From assembly GCA_052139675.1 (NCBI GenBank), contig JBKQWE010000035.1, positions 1 through 64,000 on the forward strand: 64,000 nucleotides of DNA, in the 5' to 3' direction. The translations under genes and the position numbers were made by a program. This DNA comes from JBEKCB01 sp052139675 (lineage in GTDB: Bacteria > Planctomycetota > Brocadiia > CAIUPP01). Below the pieces are notes generated by a model. The model saw only the letters and a program-made list of their open reading frames with translations. It was not told the DNA's origin and searched no databases. Positions 8,063 through 17,019 of this stretch are shown piece by piece (the stretch's first letter is position 1; each line of letters begins with the position of its first letter).

Positions 8063-8701
8063 TCACTTGCCGCCGGCGTAGGAGGCGGCGAAGACTTTCT
8101 CCCAGGGCACAGGGATCGGCCTCGGCGGCGGACCGGCCGGCTGGTTCCGTTGCAGCGTATTTGCGGCCGCCGGCGCTTCAGCACCGAAGCGCGCGCGCCG
8201 CGCCGGCTTCGCCACGGCTTCCGCAGGACGCGTTCTGGGCAATGCGCGGGCAATCCTCACCGCCGCCCTGGCCTGTCTCGAAATCGGATGGCGCACCGCC
8301 TGGATAATCTCCGCGGGAACATATTCGCCGCTCTCGCCGGCCCATCGGATCGGCGTGGTCACTTCCTCGGAAACGGCCAACCGGCGGAGCCGCGCGCCGC
8401 GCCTCTCGAAAAGCTCGAAGCGGCAGGTCCGGTTCGGCGCCACGAGCAAGTACCAGCTGTCCGCATCGGCGGGCGGCTCCAGGTCGTACGCGCGCTTCGC
8501 GGTCAAGTCATGGACGCGGATCACCTGCGGGCTGCCGGCCACGCGCACTTCGGTCTCGACGTCCCAGTAGAGGTAGATCTGCTCGGGCGACCGGACAAGG
8601 GCGGCGATGCGGTTTTCGGCGTAGGATCGCGGGAGCGGCTCGCCGCGGTCAATATATGGCGCAGATGGGGAGGCCTTCTTCGTTCGAGTTCCTTTGCCCA
8701 T
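8063..8701 (-). CDS. DUF4912 domain protein of the glycogen locus
   Basis: This 212-residue protein has the DUF4912 core LPRSYAENRIAALVRSPEQI followed by YLYWDVE, and a second conserved stretch DSWYLLVAPNRTCRFELFERRG. The domain looks like a beta-sandwich and is often found next to GH57 and glycogen genes; its biochemical role is not established. The C-terminal 60 residues are basic, Ala/Pro-rich and probably disordered. The ATG at 8701 is used because the sequence upstream overlaps the glgC end and does not continue the family; AAGGGG lies about 13 nt upstream. It is sandwiched between glgC and GH57, arguing for a carbohydrate-binding or regulatory part in alpha-glucan synthesis. Confidence 0.88.
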   Translation of the reverse strand: MGKGTRTKKASPSAPYIDRGEPLPRSYAENRIAALVRSPEQIYLYWDVETEVRVAGSPQVIRVHDLTAKRAYDLEPPADADSWYLLVAPNRTCRFELFERRGARLRRLAVSEEVTTPIRWAGESGEYVPAEIIQAVRHPISRQARAAVRIARALPRTRPAEAVAKPARRARFGAEAPAAANTLQRNQPAGPPPRPIPVPWEKVFAASYAGGK

Positions 8702-8721
8702 CGGCGATGTCCACCCCTTCG

Positions 8722-9954
8722 TCAGGCGCGCCAGAATTCCTCGCCCCGCGGCACGCCTTTTGGAATCACGACAATCCCGCTGTCGGTCACGGTGAATTTT
8801 TTCCGGTCGGCCGCCAGGTTCGACCCGACCCGGGCGTGCGCCGGAATGACGACGCCCTTGTCCACGATGGCTCGCCGCACGTGGGCGTACGGGCCGACGG
8901 TGACGTCGTCCATGAGGATGGATTCCTCGACGTGGGCCTGCGCGTCGACGCGGACTCCCGGCGAGAGCACCGACCGCGCGACGCTGCCGCCGGCGATGAT
9001 GCAGCCCTGCGAGACGATGGAGTCCACGGCCGTTCCGCGCCGCCCGCCGGCCTCGTCGAACACGAATTTCGCCGGCGGCTGCTGCTTGAGGTTGGTGCGG
9101 ATCGGCCACTCGGTGTCGTAGAGATTGAAGAGCGGGTCCACCGCGACGAGGTCCATGTTCGCCTGGTAATAGGCGTCGAGCGTGCCGATGTCGCGCCAGT
9201 ACTTGATCGCCTTGCGGTTCTCGTCGCGGAAGAGATAGGCGTAGGTCGGCCGCTCGCGCATGACGCGCGGGAGGATGTCGCGGCCGAAGTCGTGGGTGGA
9301 ATCGCGCTTGGCGTCCTCGGTGACGAGTTGGACGAGCGTGTGGGTGGTGAAGGCGTAGATGCCCATGCTCGCCAGGCAGAGGTCCGGCCGGCCGGGCAGC
9401 GGCCTGGGGTTCGCCGGCTTCTCCTCGAAGCCGGTAATGCGCATCGTTTCGTCCACCGTCAGCACACCGAAACGCGGTCCTTCGGCGATGGGCACCTCGA
9501 CGCACGCCACGGTGATGTCCGCCTTCTTCTCCTGGTGCTGGCTAAGCATCCGCAGATAGTCCATCTTGTAGATGTGGTCGCCGGCGAGGACCAGGACGTG
9601 CCCCGGGCGCTCCTGTTCGAGCGTGTAGATGTTCTGGAAGATCGCGTCGGCGGTGCCGAGGTACCAGCGCTCGCCGATGCGCTGCTGCGGCGGCATCGGC
9701 ACGATGAACTCGCCGATCTCCTCGTCGAAGCGCGTCCACGCCAGCCGCAGGTGGCGGTCGAGCGAGAAGGACTTGTACTGCGTCAGGACGTACACGCGGC
9801 GCAGGCCGCTGTTGACGCAGTTGCTCAGGGTGAAGTCAATGATGCGATAGCAGCCGCCGAACGGGACCGCGGGCTTGGCGCGGTCGCGCGTGAGCGGATA
9901 CAGGCGCTCGCCCTGCCCACCGCCGAGGACGATGACCAGCGTTTGTCTCGTCAC
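8722..9954 (-). CDS. glgC: glucose-1-phosphate adenylyltransferase
   Basis: GlgC (410 aa) makes ADP-glucose from ATP and glucose-1-phosphate, the committed step of bacterial glycogen synthesis. The nucleotidyltransferase signature GGGQGERLYPLTRDRAKPAV (residues 11-30) is intact. FGGCYRIIDFTLSNCVNSG follows, as do the ADP-glucose loop around GTADAIFQN and a C-terminal left-handed beta-helix (hexapeptide-like repeats after about residue 300). The GTG start at 9954 is preceded by GAGGAG. It is 10 nt downstream of a receiver-domain gene and continues into DUF4912 and GH57. No glycogen synthase (glgA) is in the window. Confidence 0.97.
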   Translation of the reverse strand: MTRQTLVIVLGGGQGERLYPLTRDRAKPAVPFGGCYRIIDFTLSNCVNSGLRRVYVLTQYKSFSLDRHLRLAWTRFDEEIGEFIVPMPPQQRIGERWYLGTADAIFQNIYTLEQERPGHVLVLAGDHIYKMDYLRMLSQHQEKKADITVACVEVPIAEGPRFGVLTVDETMRITGFEEKPANPRPLPGRPDLCLASMGIYAFTTHTLVQLVTEDAKRDSTHDFGRDILPRVMRERPTYAYLFRDENRKAIKYWRDIGTLDAYYQANMDLVAVDPLFNLYDTEWPIRTNLKQQPPAKFVFDEAGGRRGTAVDSIVSQGCIIAGGSVARSVLSPGVRVDAQAHVEESILMDDVTVGPYAHVRRAIVDKGVVIPAHARVGSNLAADRKKFTVTDSGIVVIPKGVPRGEEFWRA

Positions 9955-9964
9955 GGTGCGCTCC

Positions 9965-10348
9965 TCACGCTCCGGCCGGCGCGGCCGGGCGACTGCGCAG
10001 TTCCAGCACTTTCTTGATCGTGTCCTTGAGCTCCGTCAGGTCGGAGGACTTCACGACGTAAGCGTCGGCCGACCAGGAGCGGAAACTCTCGCGGTAGGTC
10101 GCGTAGGCCGTATTCAGGATGATCGGCAGCTTGTGGTCCTTGGCGAGCATGCGGCTCATCGCCTCGATGCCGTCAATCCCGGGCATGCTGACGTCCATCA
10201 CCACCAGGTCCGGCCGGGCCTTCTCGACCACCTCGAGGGCCTCGCGGCCGTCATGCGCGGTGATGACGTCGTAACCGGCGCTGCGGATTTCATTCGCGTA
10301 GAGCAGGCACTGGTTCGGGTCGTCTTCCACGAGCAGGATGGTCGTCAA
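9965..10348 (-). CDS. single-domain response regulator (receiver only)
   Basis: This 127-residue stand-alone CheY-like receiver has the acidic pocket (Glu8, Asp9, Asp10), phospho-acceptor Asp52 in VVMDVSMPG, a switch Thr in LNTAYAT and conserved Lys in VVKSSDL. There is no output domain, so it would act by protein-protein contact or as a phosphorelay intermediate. The start is TTG at 10348 with a strong RBS (AAAGGAGAT). It is placed between galT (upstream) and glgC (10 nt downstream) in the same leftward operon, which suggests that phosphorylation-dependent control is tied to glycogen metabolism. No histidine kinase is nearby. Confidence 0.92.
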   Translation of the reverse strand: MTTILLVEDDPNQCLLYANEIRSAGYDVITAHDGREALEVVEKARPDLVVMDVSMPGIDGIEAMSRMLAKDHKLPIILNTAYATYRESFRSWSADAYVVKSSDLTELKDTIKKVLELRSRPAAPAGA

Positions 10349-10367
10349 CGGGAGATCTCCTTTCGCG

Positions 10368-11408
10368 TCAACTCGAAGCCGCGACCCTGCCGCCGGAGGC
10401 CGAGCGGCCGAGCTTGCTGGCCTCGCGCAGGAAGGCCGCGGCGCTCTCCGGGAGCACCGGGTTGATGTAGCATCCGGTCCCCCATTCGAAACCGGCGATC
10501 TTGGTGATGCACGGGATGATCTCGATGTGCCAGTGGAAGTAATCCGCGGATTTTTCCCCGAGCGGCGACGTGTGGATGAGATAGTTGTACGCGGGCGTCT
10601 CGAGGGCCTGGTCGAGCCGGTTGAGCACGGTGCGCAGCGCCGAGGCGATGTCGCCGAGCGCTTCGGCCGGATGGTCCTCGAAGTGCGGCACGTGCCGCGT
10701 CGGCAGGATCCACGTCTCGAACGGGAACCGCGAGGCGTACGGCGCGATCGCGATGCAGTGCCGGCCGACGTGGATGACGCGCTCGCCCTTGGCGACCTCG
10801 CGGTCAATCATGTTGCAGAAAAGGCACACGCCGGCCGCCTCGTTGAACTGCCGCGCGTGGCGCACCTCGGTGCGGACGGTTTCCGGCACCACCGGCATGC
10901 CGATCATCTGCGAATGCGAATGCTCCACCGTGGCGCCCGCCGCCGAGCCGACGTTCTTGAAAATCATGCCGTACAGGAACCGGCTGTCCTGCCGCACGCT
11001 CGCGAGGCGCTGCTGGTAGATGCGCAGCACGTCCGCGACGCCCGCGTCGTCCATCTCGTTGAGCGACAGGATGTGCCGCGGGCTCTCGATGATGACTTCG
11101 TGGACGCCGAAGCCGGTCATGCCGCGGCAGGCCGCATCGCCGACGACCTCGATCGGCGCGTCGGGCCGGAGCGCGGGGAACCGGTTCGTGACGACGCGCA
11201 CCCGCCAGCCCGGGCGGTTCGCCTGCTGCGGATCGCTGCGCAGCACGGCGACCTCCGGCGGCGTCTTGTCCTCGTGCCCTTCGCAGAACGGGCAGAACCC
11301 GCCGACGCTATAACGCCGTTCGACGGGGAAATCCGTCGGTCGCGCCGCCCGCTCGGGAGCGATGATGACCCATCGGCCGGAAACGCGGTCTCTTCGGAAT
11401 TCTGACAT
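10368..11408 (-). CDS. galT: UDP-glucose--hexose-1-phosphate uridylyltransferase
   Basis: GalT (346 aa) transfers UMP between UDP-glucose and galactose-1-phosphate (or a related hexose-1-phosphate). Zinc ligands Cys39 and Cys42 (GFCPFCEG), the catalytic HSHSQ motif (nucleophile in the H-x-H pair, His163 and His165) and the C-terminal HWHIEI pair are present, as in HIT-superfamily GalT. Clustering with glgC and GH57 is seen in other deep-branching bacteria and suggests a role in recycling hexose phosphates of glycogen turnover rather than galactose use alone. The ATG at 11408 has only a weak RBS. Confidence 0.93.
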   Translation of the reverse strand: MSEFRRDRVSGRWVIIAPERAARPTDFPVERRYSVGGFCPFCEGHEDKTPPEVAVLRSDPQQANRPGWRVRVVTNRFPALRPDAPIEVVGDAACRGMTGFGVHEVIIESPRHILSLNEMDDAGVADVLRIYQQRLASVRQDSRFLYGMIFKNVGSAAGATVEHSHSQMIGMPVVPETVRTEVRHARQFNEAAGVCLFCNMIDREVAKGERVIHVGRHCIAIAPYASRFPFETWILPTRHVPHFEDHPAEALGDIASALRTVLNRLDQALETPAYNYLIHTSPLGEKSADYFHWHIEIIPCITKIAGFEWGTGCYINPVLPESAAAFLREASKLGRSASGGRVAASS

Positions 11409-11483
11409 GGTGGCGCGAGCCTGTTCGAAAACCCCTTCTGCCGGTTGATCCTGCCGGCATGATCGCCTGCCCTATCTTACAGA

Positions 11484-12485
11484 TTATCGCCGCCGAGTCA
11501 ACCCTCTCCGGCGCTCCGGCATCTGGCGCAGCGTCACCGTCGAGGGATGGAAAATGCGCGTGACGCCCTCGTCGAGCCGGACGATCAAGCCGTCCTCCAG
11601 CGAAAGGTCCAGCACGCGGCCCCGGAACTCTCGGCCGCTTTCGAGCAGCATCACCCGCTCGCCCAGCGTCGAGGAAATACGCCGCCAGCGCCGCGCGATG
11701 TGGCCGTACTCGCCCAGGCGCAGGTCGCCGTACCAGCGGTCCAGCGACTCCAGCAGCTCGCGGGCCAGGCCGTTGCGCTCCGGCGCCGTCCCCGTTTCGG
11801 CGGCCAGCGAGGTCGCCGTCTCGCGGATCTCCGGCGGGAATTCCCTCGCGCGGGCGCGCACGTTCACCCCGATGCCCAGCACGAACGCCGACCCGGTCGC
11901 CAGCGAGCGCCCTTCCACGAGAAGGCCCGCGACTTTCCGGTCGCGGATGGTGACGTCGTTCGGCCACCGGATGCGCGCGGGGACCCCCAGCCGTTCCTGC
12001 AGCGCCTCCGCGACCGCCACGGCCGAAACGACGGTCAGCAGGTGGCTCTGCCGGACTTCGAGTTCCGGCCGCAGCACAATGGAGAAGAGCAGGCCCGACC
12101 GGGGCGGAGAGAACCACGGGCGCCCCATTCGGCCGCGCCCGGCGGTCTGTTCCTCGGCGAAGACCGCCGTGCCTTCCGGCGCGCCCGAAAGCGCCTCCTG
12201 CCAGGCGGCGTCGTTCGTCGAGCCAACCCGTTCGAGCGCCGTCACCTGCCGTCCGATGATTTTCGTCTTGAGGTCGTGCGCGATCTCGTGCGCGATCAGC
12301 CGGTCGCCGCAGCCGGCGAACCGGATCTTGCCGCGCCTCCGGCCGATGACATAGCCGTCCGCGCGCAACTCCTCCACGGCGCGCTCCACCTCGGCCGGCG
12401 CCTCCAGTGTCTCCGCGGCGAGGTCCGCCGGCGCGGTCCATTCGCCGGCCCGTTTCCGCAGCGCCTCGCAGACAGCCCACTTCAC
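11484..12485 (-). CDS. birA: bifunctional biotin operon repressor / biotin--[acetyl-CoA-carboxylase] ligase
   Basis: This 333-residue BirA is a two-domain form. An N-terminal winged-helix region (residues 1-60) is followed by the biotin protein ligase catalytic domain with VGSTND, the biotinyl-AMP loop GRGRMGRPWFSPP and RWPNDV, and an SH3-like C-domain (LGERVMLLESGREFRGRVLD). It activates biotin and loads it on BCCP, feeding the same fatty-acid pathway as the fab genes at the far end of the window. The winged helix suggests it may also act as a transcriptional repressor. The GTG start at 12485 is preceded by AAGGGGG. Confidence 0.95.
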   Translation of the reverse strand: MKWAVCEALRKRAGEWTAPADLAAETLEAPAEVERAVEELRADGYVIGRRRGKIRFAGCGDRLIAHEIAHDLKTKIIGRQVTALERVGSTNDAAWQEALSGAPEGTAVFAEEQTAGRGRMGRPWFSPPRSGLLFSIVLRPELEVRQSHLLTVVSAVAVAEALQERLGVPARIRWPNDVTIRDRKVAGLLVEGRSLATGSAFVLGIGVNVRARAREFPPEIRETATSLAAETGTAPERNGLARELLESLDRWYGDLRLGEYGHIARRWRRISSTLGERVMLLESGREFRGRVLDLSLEDGLIVRLDEGVTRIFHPSTVTLRQMPERRRGLTRRR

Positions 12486-12531
12486 GGCTCGCGCCCCCTT
12501 TCCGACCGCGACGGCAACTTCCGCGCGGCGG

Positions 12532-13524
12532 TCACATTCCCGGCGCCCAAAGGTACAGGAACGTCGGTCCGCGGCGCAGCAGCAGCATGTTCAATCCTTC
12601 TTCGAGCAGCAGGCCGGTGCCGGCCTGGGCGTAGATGTTCGAGTTGTAACTGGCCGTGGAGCGGTAGAGGACCACGTCGGCGGACTCGATCTTCGCCAGG
12701 CTGCACGCCGTCTGGATGGCGTCGCGCAGATAACCGACGCGGTCCACCAGTTTCAACTGGAGCGCCTCCTGCGCGCCCATGACGCGGCCGTCGGAAACGA
12801 TCTTCAACTGCTGCTCGTCCATCGCCGGGCGCCGCTCGCGCACCTTGGCCAGGAACTGGTCGAAGAGCGCGCGGTTGAGCCCCTGGAGGATCTCGCGTTC
12901 CTCCGGCGTCATCGGGCGCGTGGGCGAGCCGATGTCCTTCTTCTCGCCGGATTTGATGACCACCGGCTCAAGGCCGAGCTTGCCGTACAGCTTCTCCATG
13001 TTGATGAGGTCCATGATGACGCCGACCGAACCGGTGATGGTGGTCGGCGCGGCCACGATGCTATCGGCCGAGAGCGCGATGTAAAAGCCGCCGGAGGCCG
13101 CGGTGCCCATGAGCGCGGCGACGACCGGCTTGCCGCTGGTCTCCTTGAAGCGCAGCACCTCCTGGTAGATCGTGTCGCTGGCGGAAGCTTCGCCGCCGGG
13201 GCTGTTGATCCTCAGCACGATCGCGCGCACGTGGGAGTCCGCCGCCGCCAGTTGAAGTTTCTGCTGCACGTCGGCGACGCTCGTGCCGCCGAGCAGCGTC
13301 CAGAAGCCCGATTCCGAGGCGATGAAGCCGCTGACTTCGATCAACGCGATGCGGTTCGTCTCGATCCAGCGCCCGGACTTCTCCACGACGACGCGTTCGA
13401 GTCCCTCCTGCGGGAACGGGCCGACGTTGATGCATCCGGCGAGCGCCAGCGCCAGCAAAGCGCCCGCCCCGCCGGCGCACATAGATTTCCACCCGGACAC
13501 CCTTCGCACCCTTCGCTGCTCCAT
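12532..13524 (-). CDS. sppA: signal peptide peptidase SppA, lipoprotein form (36K type)
   Basis: This 330-residue S49 peptidase of the short SppA type degrades cleaved signal peptides at the membrane. The N-terminus has a signal peptide with lipobox LAGC (Cys31) rather than the usual plain TM anchor. Catalytic features are the loop INSPGGEASASD, the nucleophile Ser144 in TAASGGFYIA and the general-base Lys near 196 in KSGEKKDIGSP. The ATG at 13524 is preferred over one five codons upstream because GGGAGG lies between them as the RBS. It is followed by birA after 46 nt. Confidence 0.93.
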   Translation of the reverse strand: MEQRRVRRVSGWKSMCAGGAGALLALALAGCINVGPFPQEGLERVVVEKSGRWIETNRIALIEVSGFIASESGFWTLLGGTSVADVQQKLQLAAADSHVRAIVLRINSPGGEASASDTIYQEVLRFKETSGKPVVAALMGTAASGGFYIALSADSIVAAPTTITGSVGVIMDLINMEKLYGKLGLEPVVIKSGEKKDIGSPTRPMTPEEREILQGLNRALFDQFLAKVRERRPAMDEQQLKIVSDGRVMGAQEALQLKLVDRVGYLRDAIQTACSLAKIESADVVLYRSTASYNSNIYAQAGTGLLLEEGLNMLLLRRGPTFLYLWAPGM

Positions 13525-13709
13525 GGTCCTCCCTTTCATTGGAGATCTGCGTTCGGACGGCGTTTCTCAGAACAGCCGAGCCATTTACCATAGACTGGCA
13601 AAAAACCGCCGCCGGTGCAAGCGCCCTTCCATCGCCGGGCCCGGCTCGAAAGCCATTTTACATTTCCGCGCGGAGATTTTACATTGATTCCCGGCATGGA
13701 GGGTTTTGC

Positions 13710-15383
13710 TTGTCGAAAGCCAGGACGGGCTCGGGCGAATTCGCGGCCATCGCGGCGGTGCTGCTCCTCGCGGCGGGCCTGCGCGGGGCGATCCTGCTCG
13801 CGGGACATCGCGGGCTGCGGAGCGACGAGGCGGTCGTCGGGCTGATGGCCAAGCACATCTTCACGCGCGGCGAGACGCCGGTGTTCCTCTACGGCCAGGC
13901 GTATGGCGGCGGTCACGCGATGGCCGCATACCTGGCCGCGCCGCTCTTCGCGGTGTTCGGACGCTCGGCGGCGCTGCTGGACGGCACGTCCATGGCGCTC
14001 TCGCTCGTGAGCGTCTGGCTCGTCTGGCTCATCGTCAGGCGCCACGTCGGCGATGCGGCGGCGGTCCTCGCGGCGGCGCTCTACGCGTTCTCTCCGCCGG
14101 TGGTCTACCAGTCCTATCTCGTCAACGGCGGCACGGAGGCGTTTCTCCTGGCGCTCGCGGCGCTCCATTTCTTCCTGCGGTCGTACGAGCGCGAAGAGCC
14201 GGACCCGCGCGGCCAGTTCCTGGCCGGGCTCTTCGCCGGGCTGGCGTACTGGGCGATGGACTACACGCTGCTCTACCCGGTGGTCTTCGCGCTGCTGTGG
14301 CTCGCGCGTGACCGGGAGCGATGGCGCGCGCTGGGGCGGCTGGCAGGCGGGTTCCTGGTCGGCTGCCTGCCGCTGGTGGCGTACAACGCGGCGCACGATT
14401 TCGAGCACTTCCGGCAGATGTACGCGCCGGCGGCGGGCGCCAGCGCCGGCTTCCTGGAGCATTTCTTCGGCGCGCTCTGGGGCGTTTTTTCCGGGGACCT
14501 CGCGGCGTTCTTCGGCGGCGACATAGACGATATCCATCCAGTCGGCCCGGCGGCGTGGGTCCACGCGGCGGTCGCGATGCTCGCCGTGGCGATCCTGATT
14601 TATCGCCACCGCGCGGCGATCGCGGGCTTCCTCAAGTCGCGGCAAGTGCCGGCGACGCTGCTGCCGGCCGTCTTCGTGATCGTGTATCTGGGAATGTATG
14701 GCGTCGCAAAATTCTCGCTGCCGGAACTCCGCACGCCGCGCTACCTGCTGCCGCTCTGCCCGTTCGTCAGTATGGCCATGGCGATCGTGATCGCGGGCTG
14801 GACGGGTGCGCGCAGGTGGGCCGGACTGGCGGCGATCGCTTTCCTCGTGGCGGCCGGCGCGGCGGCGTCGCTTCAGATCGGGATGCGGCCCTGGCACGAG
14901 GAACACCGGATCAGGACCTCCGGCATCGAGATGGCGAAGCTGGCCGCGGCGGTCGAGAAGCGCGGCATCCGCGTCGCGTTCGCCCCGTACGAGATCCAGT
15001 GGCGGCTGATGTTCGCGACGGATGAGCGCGTGATGGTCTCTTCCCTCGGGATCAGTCCAGGGCCGGCGCTGGGCCGGACCTCGCGCTATCCGCCTTACGA
15101 CGACGCGGTGCTGAAGATGGTCCGCGAGGGCAAAAAGTTCGCGTTCATTTTCCGGCAGGATTTCGGTTTTGCGAAGTGGGCGGCGCTGGGACGCTCCGGC
15201 GGCATCACGCCCGATATCTGGCGGGACGCCTGCCGGCGGGCGGGAATTTCGCCGGCTGGAATCCCGGTCGGCGAGGAATTCGTGATCTTCTATCCCCTGG
15301 ACTTGTCTTTCATGCAGGCGCTCTTGGAAGCGCAAGAAGCGGCCGCGCCGGCGCCCGCGGCGGGCCCTGCATCGGGCCGGTGA
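13710..15383 (+). CDS. GT-C fold membrane glycosyltransferase (ArnT/PMT-like)
   Basis: This 557-residue polytopic membrane protein has about ten hydrophobic segments. The first luminal loop after TM1 carries SDEAVVGLMAKHI, the acidic motif typical of the GT39/83-like GT-C enzymes that use polyprenyl-phosphate sugars. YGQAYGGG follows, as in that family. The C-terminal 130 residues form a soluble domain. The likely role is transfer of a sugar from a lipid carrier to a cell-envelope acceptor; the acceptor is unknown. The start is TTG at 13710 with GGAGGG at 13698-13703; the longer reading frame from 13539 has no RBS. Monocistronic, convergent with the secreted protein gene. Confidence 0.87.
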   Translation: MSKARTGSGEFAAIAAVLLLAAGLRGAILLAGHRGLRSDEAVVGLMAKHIFTRGETPVFLYGQAYGGGHAMAAYLAAPLFAVFGRSAALLDGTSMALSLVSVWLVWLIVRRHVGDAAAVLAAALYAFSPPVVYQSYLVNGGTEAFLLALAALHFFLRSYEREEPDPRGQFLAGLFAGLAYWAMDYTLLYPVVFALLWLARDRERWRALGRLAGGFLVGCLPLVAYNAAHDFEHFRQMYAPAAGASAGFLEHFFGALWGVFSGDLAAFFGGDIDDIHPVGPAAWVHAAVAMLAVAILIYRHRAAIAGFLKSRQVPATLLPAVFVIVYLGMYGVAKFSLPELRTPRYLLPLCPFVSMAMAIVIAGWTGARRWAGLAAIAFLVAAGAAASLQIGMRPWHEEHRIRTSGIEMAKLAAAVEKRGIRVAFAPYEIQWRLMFATDERVMVSSLGISPGPALGRTSRYPPYDDAVLKMVREGKKFAFIFRQDFGFAKWAALGRSGGITPDIWRDACRRAGISPAGIPVGEEFVIFYPLDLSFMQALLEAQEAAAPAPAAGPASGR

Positions 15384-15433
15384 AAGCCCGAGAGAGCCGC
15401 GCTGTTCGGGCGAGCGCGCCGCAGCGAGTCAGT

Positions 15434-16903
15434 CTACTTCCAGGTCGTCTCGGCCGGCGGGGTTTTCTCTCCATTCGGGCCCGCCGGGAAATCGTTGCGG
15501 TACTTCTGCCACATCTCCATCACGAAGGGATCCCAGGTCTGCCTTTGCCAGGCCCAGTCCAGATAGGTCAGTCCGGTGGCTGGATAGGGTGCGAACTTCG
15601 TCTGCGCCTGGATGGTCTTCATGAATTGCGTATCGTCTTCCGTCATCCAGCGATCCACATAGCTGAAAAATGCATCGTGGTCCCAGTACTTCTCCGCGTG
15701 CAGAAGCCTGGCCGCCAATGCCTCGCCCACCCAGGCCAGGCTCGTGCAACTGCGGCGATAAGCCTCGTTCATGCCGGGCTCCTCCGGATCGATCGGCCAG
15801 TCTTTGGGCTGAAGATCTTCATACTGGCCCCATCCGGGAGTCGTCTTATTCATATTGACCCCGTTCTTATCAACGCCCTGATGCCCGGCATAAACCACGT
15901 TCGCTCCGGTCCAGGAACGTTTGAACAAGGTCTGCATGTCCTCTCCGAACTGGCACTTGGGATAGGTCTTGCTCGGCGAGGCCATTTCGTCGTCGCCCAG
16001 CATGATCCCGGCAAACACAATCGGCCATTTCCTTCCCGTCCCATGCCCGCCGAAACCCTGCCATCCGTGGAAACCGGCTCGCACGATTCCCCACAGATCA
16101 ATTCCGTTCTGCACGAAACCGATCAGGAGTTTCTCTTTTCTCGCCGGCGGCAGATCGGTCATCAGCATCAAACTGGCCAGGCCGGCGGCCCTGCCCAACT
16201 CTCTTCCGTACTGCGGCTGGTATTCCGCCGGGGCGTCGAAAGAAAAGAAAACGAGATCGAGCCAGACGCGGGAATAATGATTTGCAAACTCATCTATCGT
16301 CAGAGCGCCCTGGTCCGTCTCGAAACTGTCTTTGCCATAAGGCAAGCGGGGCAAAAGGTCCCGTTTCAGGTTCCTGGCAAGGTAGATTTTCTGGGACCGG
16401 TCGCAATAGGACGGGCGAAAGGCGTCGTCCGACACAGCCGCCGCGAGACAAGTGAACACGCAGGCGCTCTTCACCGGGCAACCGGATTTGTCGCTCCTTC
16501 GAAGCCAATCCGGAATGGTCCCGAATTCCTTATCGCTTGCGCTGATCGTGGATATCAACGCGTCGCCCGGCTTCATATGGATCGGCAATGGAGTGGACAT
16601 CTTGGGGTCATAGCGTCCCCCCGGCTCGCGGCTGTCGTATCCGCTGTAGGCGTCATTCAGCGGCGGATTCAACTCGCTTCCGTTCCGTCCGTCTCCCGGC
16701 GGAGGATTAATCGAGACCACGTCGCAGTCGCCCACGACATAATAGTCGCCGGTGACAAATCGCCCGACCTCGGCCGGTTCACTGAGTTTCCACGTGATCC
16801 CGTATTGAGTGATGGTATCGGTCTTTTCGGCTCGAGCATTCCGAGCGAACAAGCCTAAGAGAACGGTCCCGGCGATCAGACAAGCTTCCCTGGGCAAGCG
16901 CAT
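15434..16903 (-). CDS. secreted protein of unknown function
   Basis: This 489-residue protein has a clear Sec signal peptide (MRLPREACLIAGTVLLGLFARNARA, cleavage after ARA). The mature part is rich in Trp, Tyr and Asp and contains about five cysteines that could form disulfides. It includes GFHGWQGFGGHGTGRKWP and a C-terminal TYLDWAWQRQTWDPFVMEMW stretch. The look is that of a helical, possibly polysaccharide-active exoprotein, but I recognise no catalytic family. The ATG at 16903 follows GGGAGG. A weak promoter-like pair (CGTCAA 16957-16962, GAACTA 16935-16940 on the plus strand) lies upstream. Codon use and GC are slightly lower than neighbours. Confidence 0.85.
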   Translation of the reverse strand: MRLPREACLIAGTVLLGLFARNARAEKTDTITQYGITWKLSEPAEVGRFVTGDYYVVGDCDVVSINPPPGDGRNGSELNPPLNDAYSGYDSREPGGRYDPKMSTPLPIHMKPGDALISTISASDKEFGTIPDWLRRSDKSGCPVKSACVFTCLAAAVSDDAFRPSYCDRSQKIYLARNLKRDLLPRLPYGKDSFETDQGALTIDEFANHYSRVWLDLVFFSFDAPAEYQPQYGRELGRAAGLASLMLMTDLPPARKEKLLIGFVQNGIDLWGIVRAGFHGWQGFGGHGTGRKWPIVFAGIMLGDDEMASPSKTYPKCQFGEDMQTLFKRSWTGANVVYAGHQGVDKNGVNMNKTTPGWGQYEDLQPKDWPIDPEEPGMNEAYRRSCTSLAWVGEALAARLLHAEKYWDHDAFFSYVDRWMTEDDTQFMKTIQAQTKFAPYPATGLTYLDWAWQRQTWDPFVMEMWQKYRNDFPAGPNGEKTPPAETTWK

Positions 16904-16966
16904 TTTTGCCTCCCGTTGGCATCTTGAACTATTCGAACTATGCGCACACTGGGCGCCGTCAATAGA

Positions 16967-17000
16967 AAGGGGCGCGCGCCTTGAATGGCCCGCGCCCCTT
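16967..17000 (-). terminator. hairpin terminator after the OmpA-like gene
   Basis: Ten-bp GC-rich arms AAGGGGCGCG (16967-16976) and CGCGCCCCTT (16991-17000) form a perfect stem with a 14-nt loop. It lies 20 nt after the stop of the OmpA-family gene and is followed on the minus strand by a short T-rich run (TTTCTATT). It separates that gene from the secreted protein gene. Confidence 0.65.
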
Positions 17001-17019
17001 CTGCAAGGAACAATATGCG

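Noticed and set aside
6434..9121. 895-residue plus-strand ORF across the glycogen block
   Set aside because: Antisense to GH57, DUF4912 and glgC, all of which have clear motifs. The ORF crosses three real genes and has no recognisable domain.
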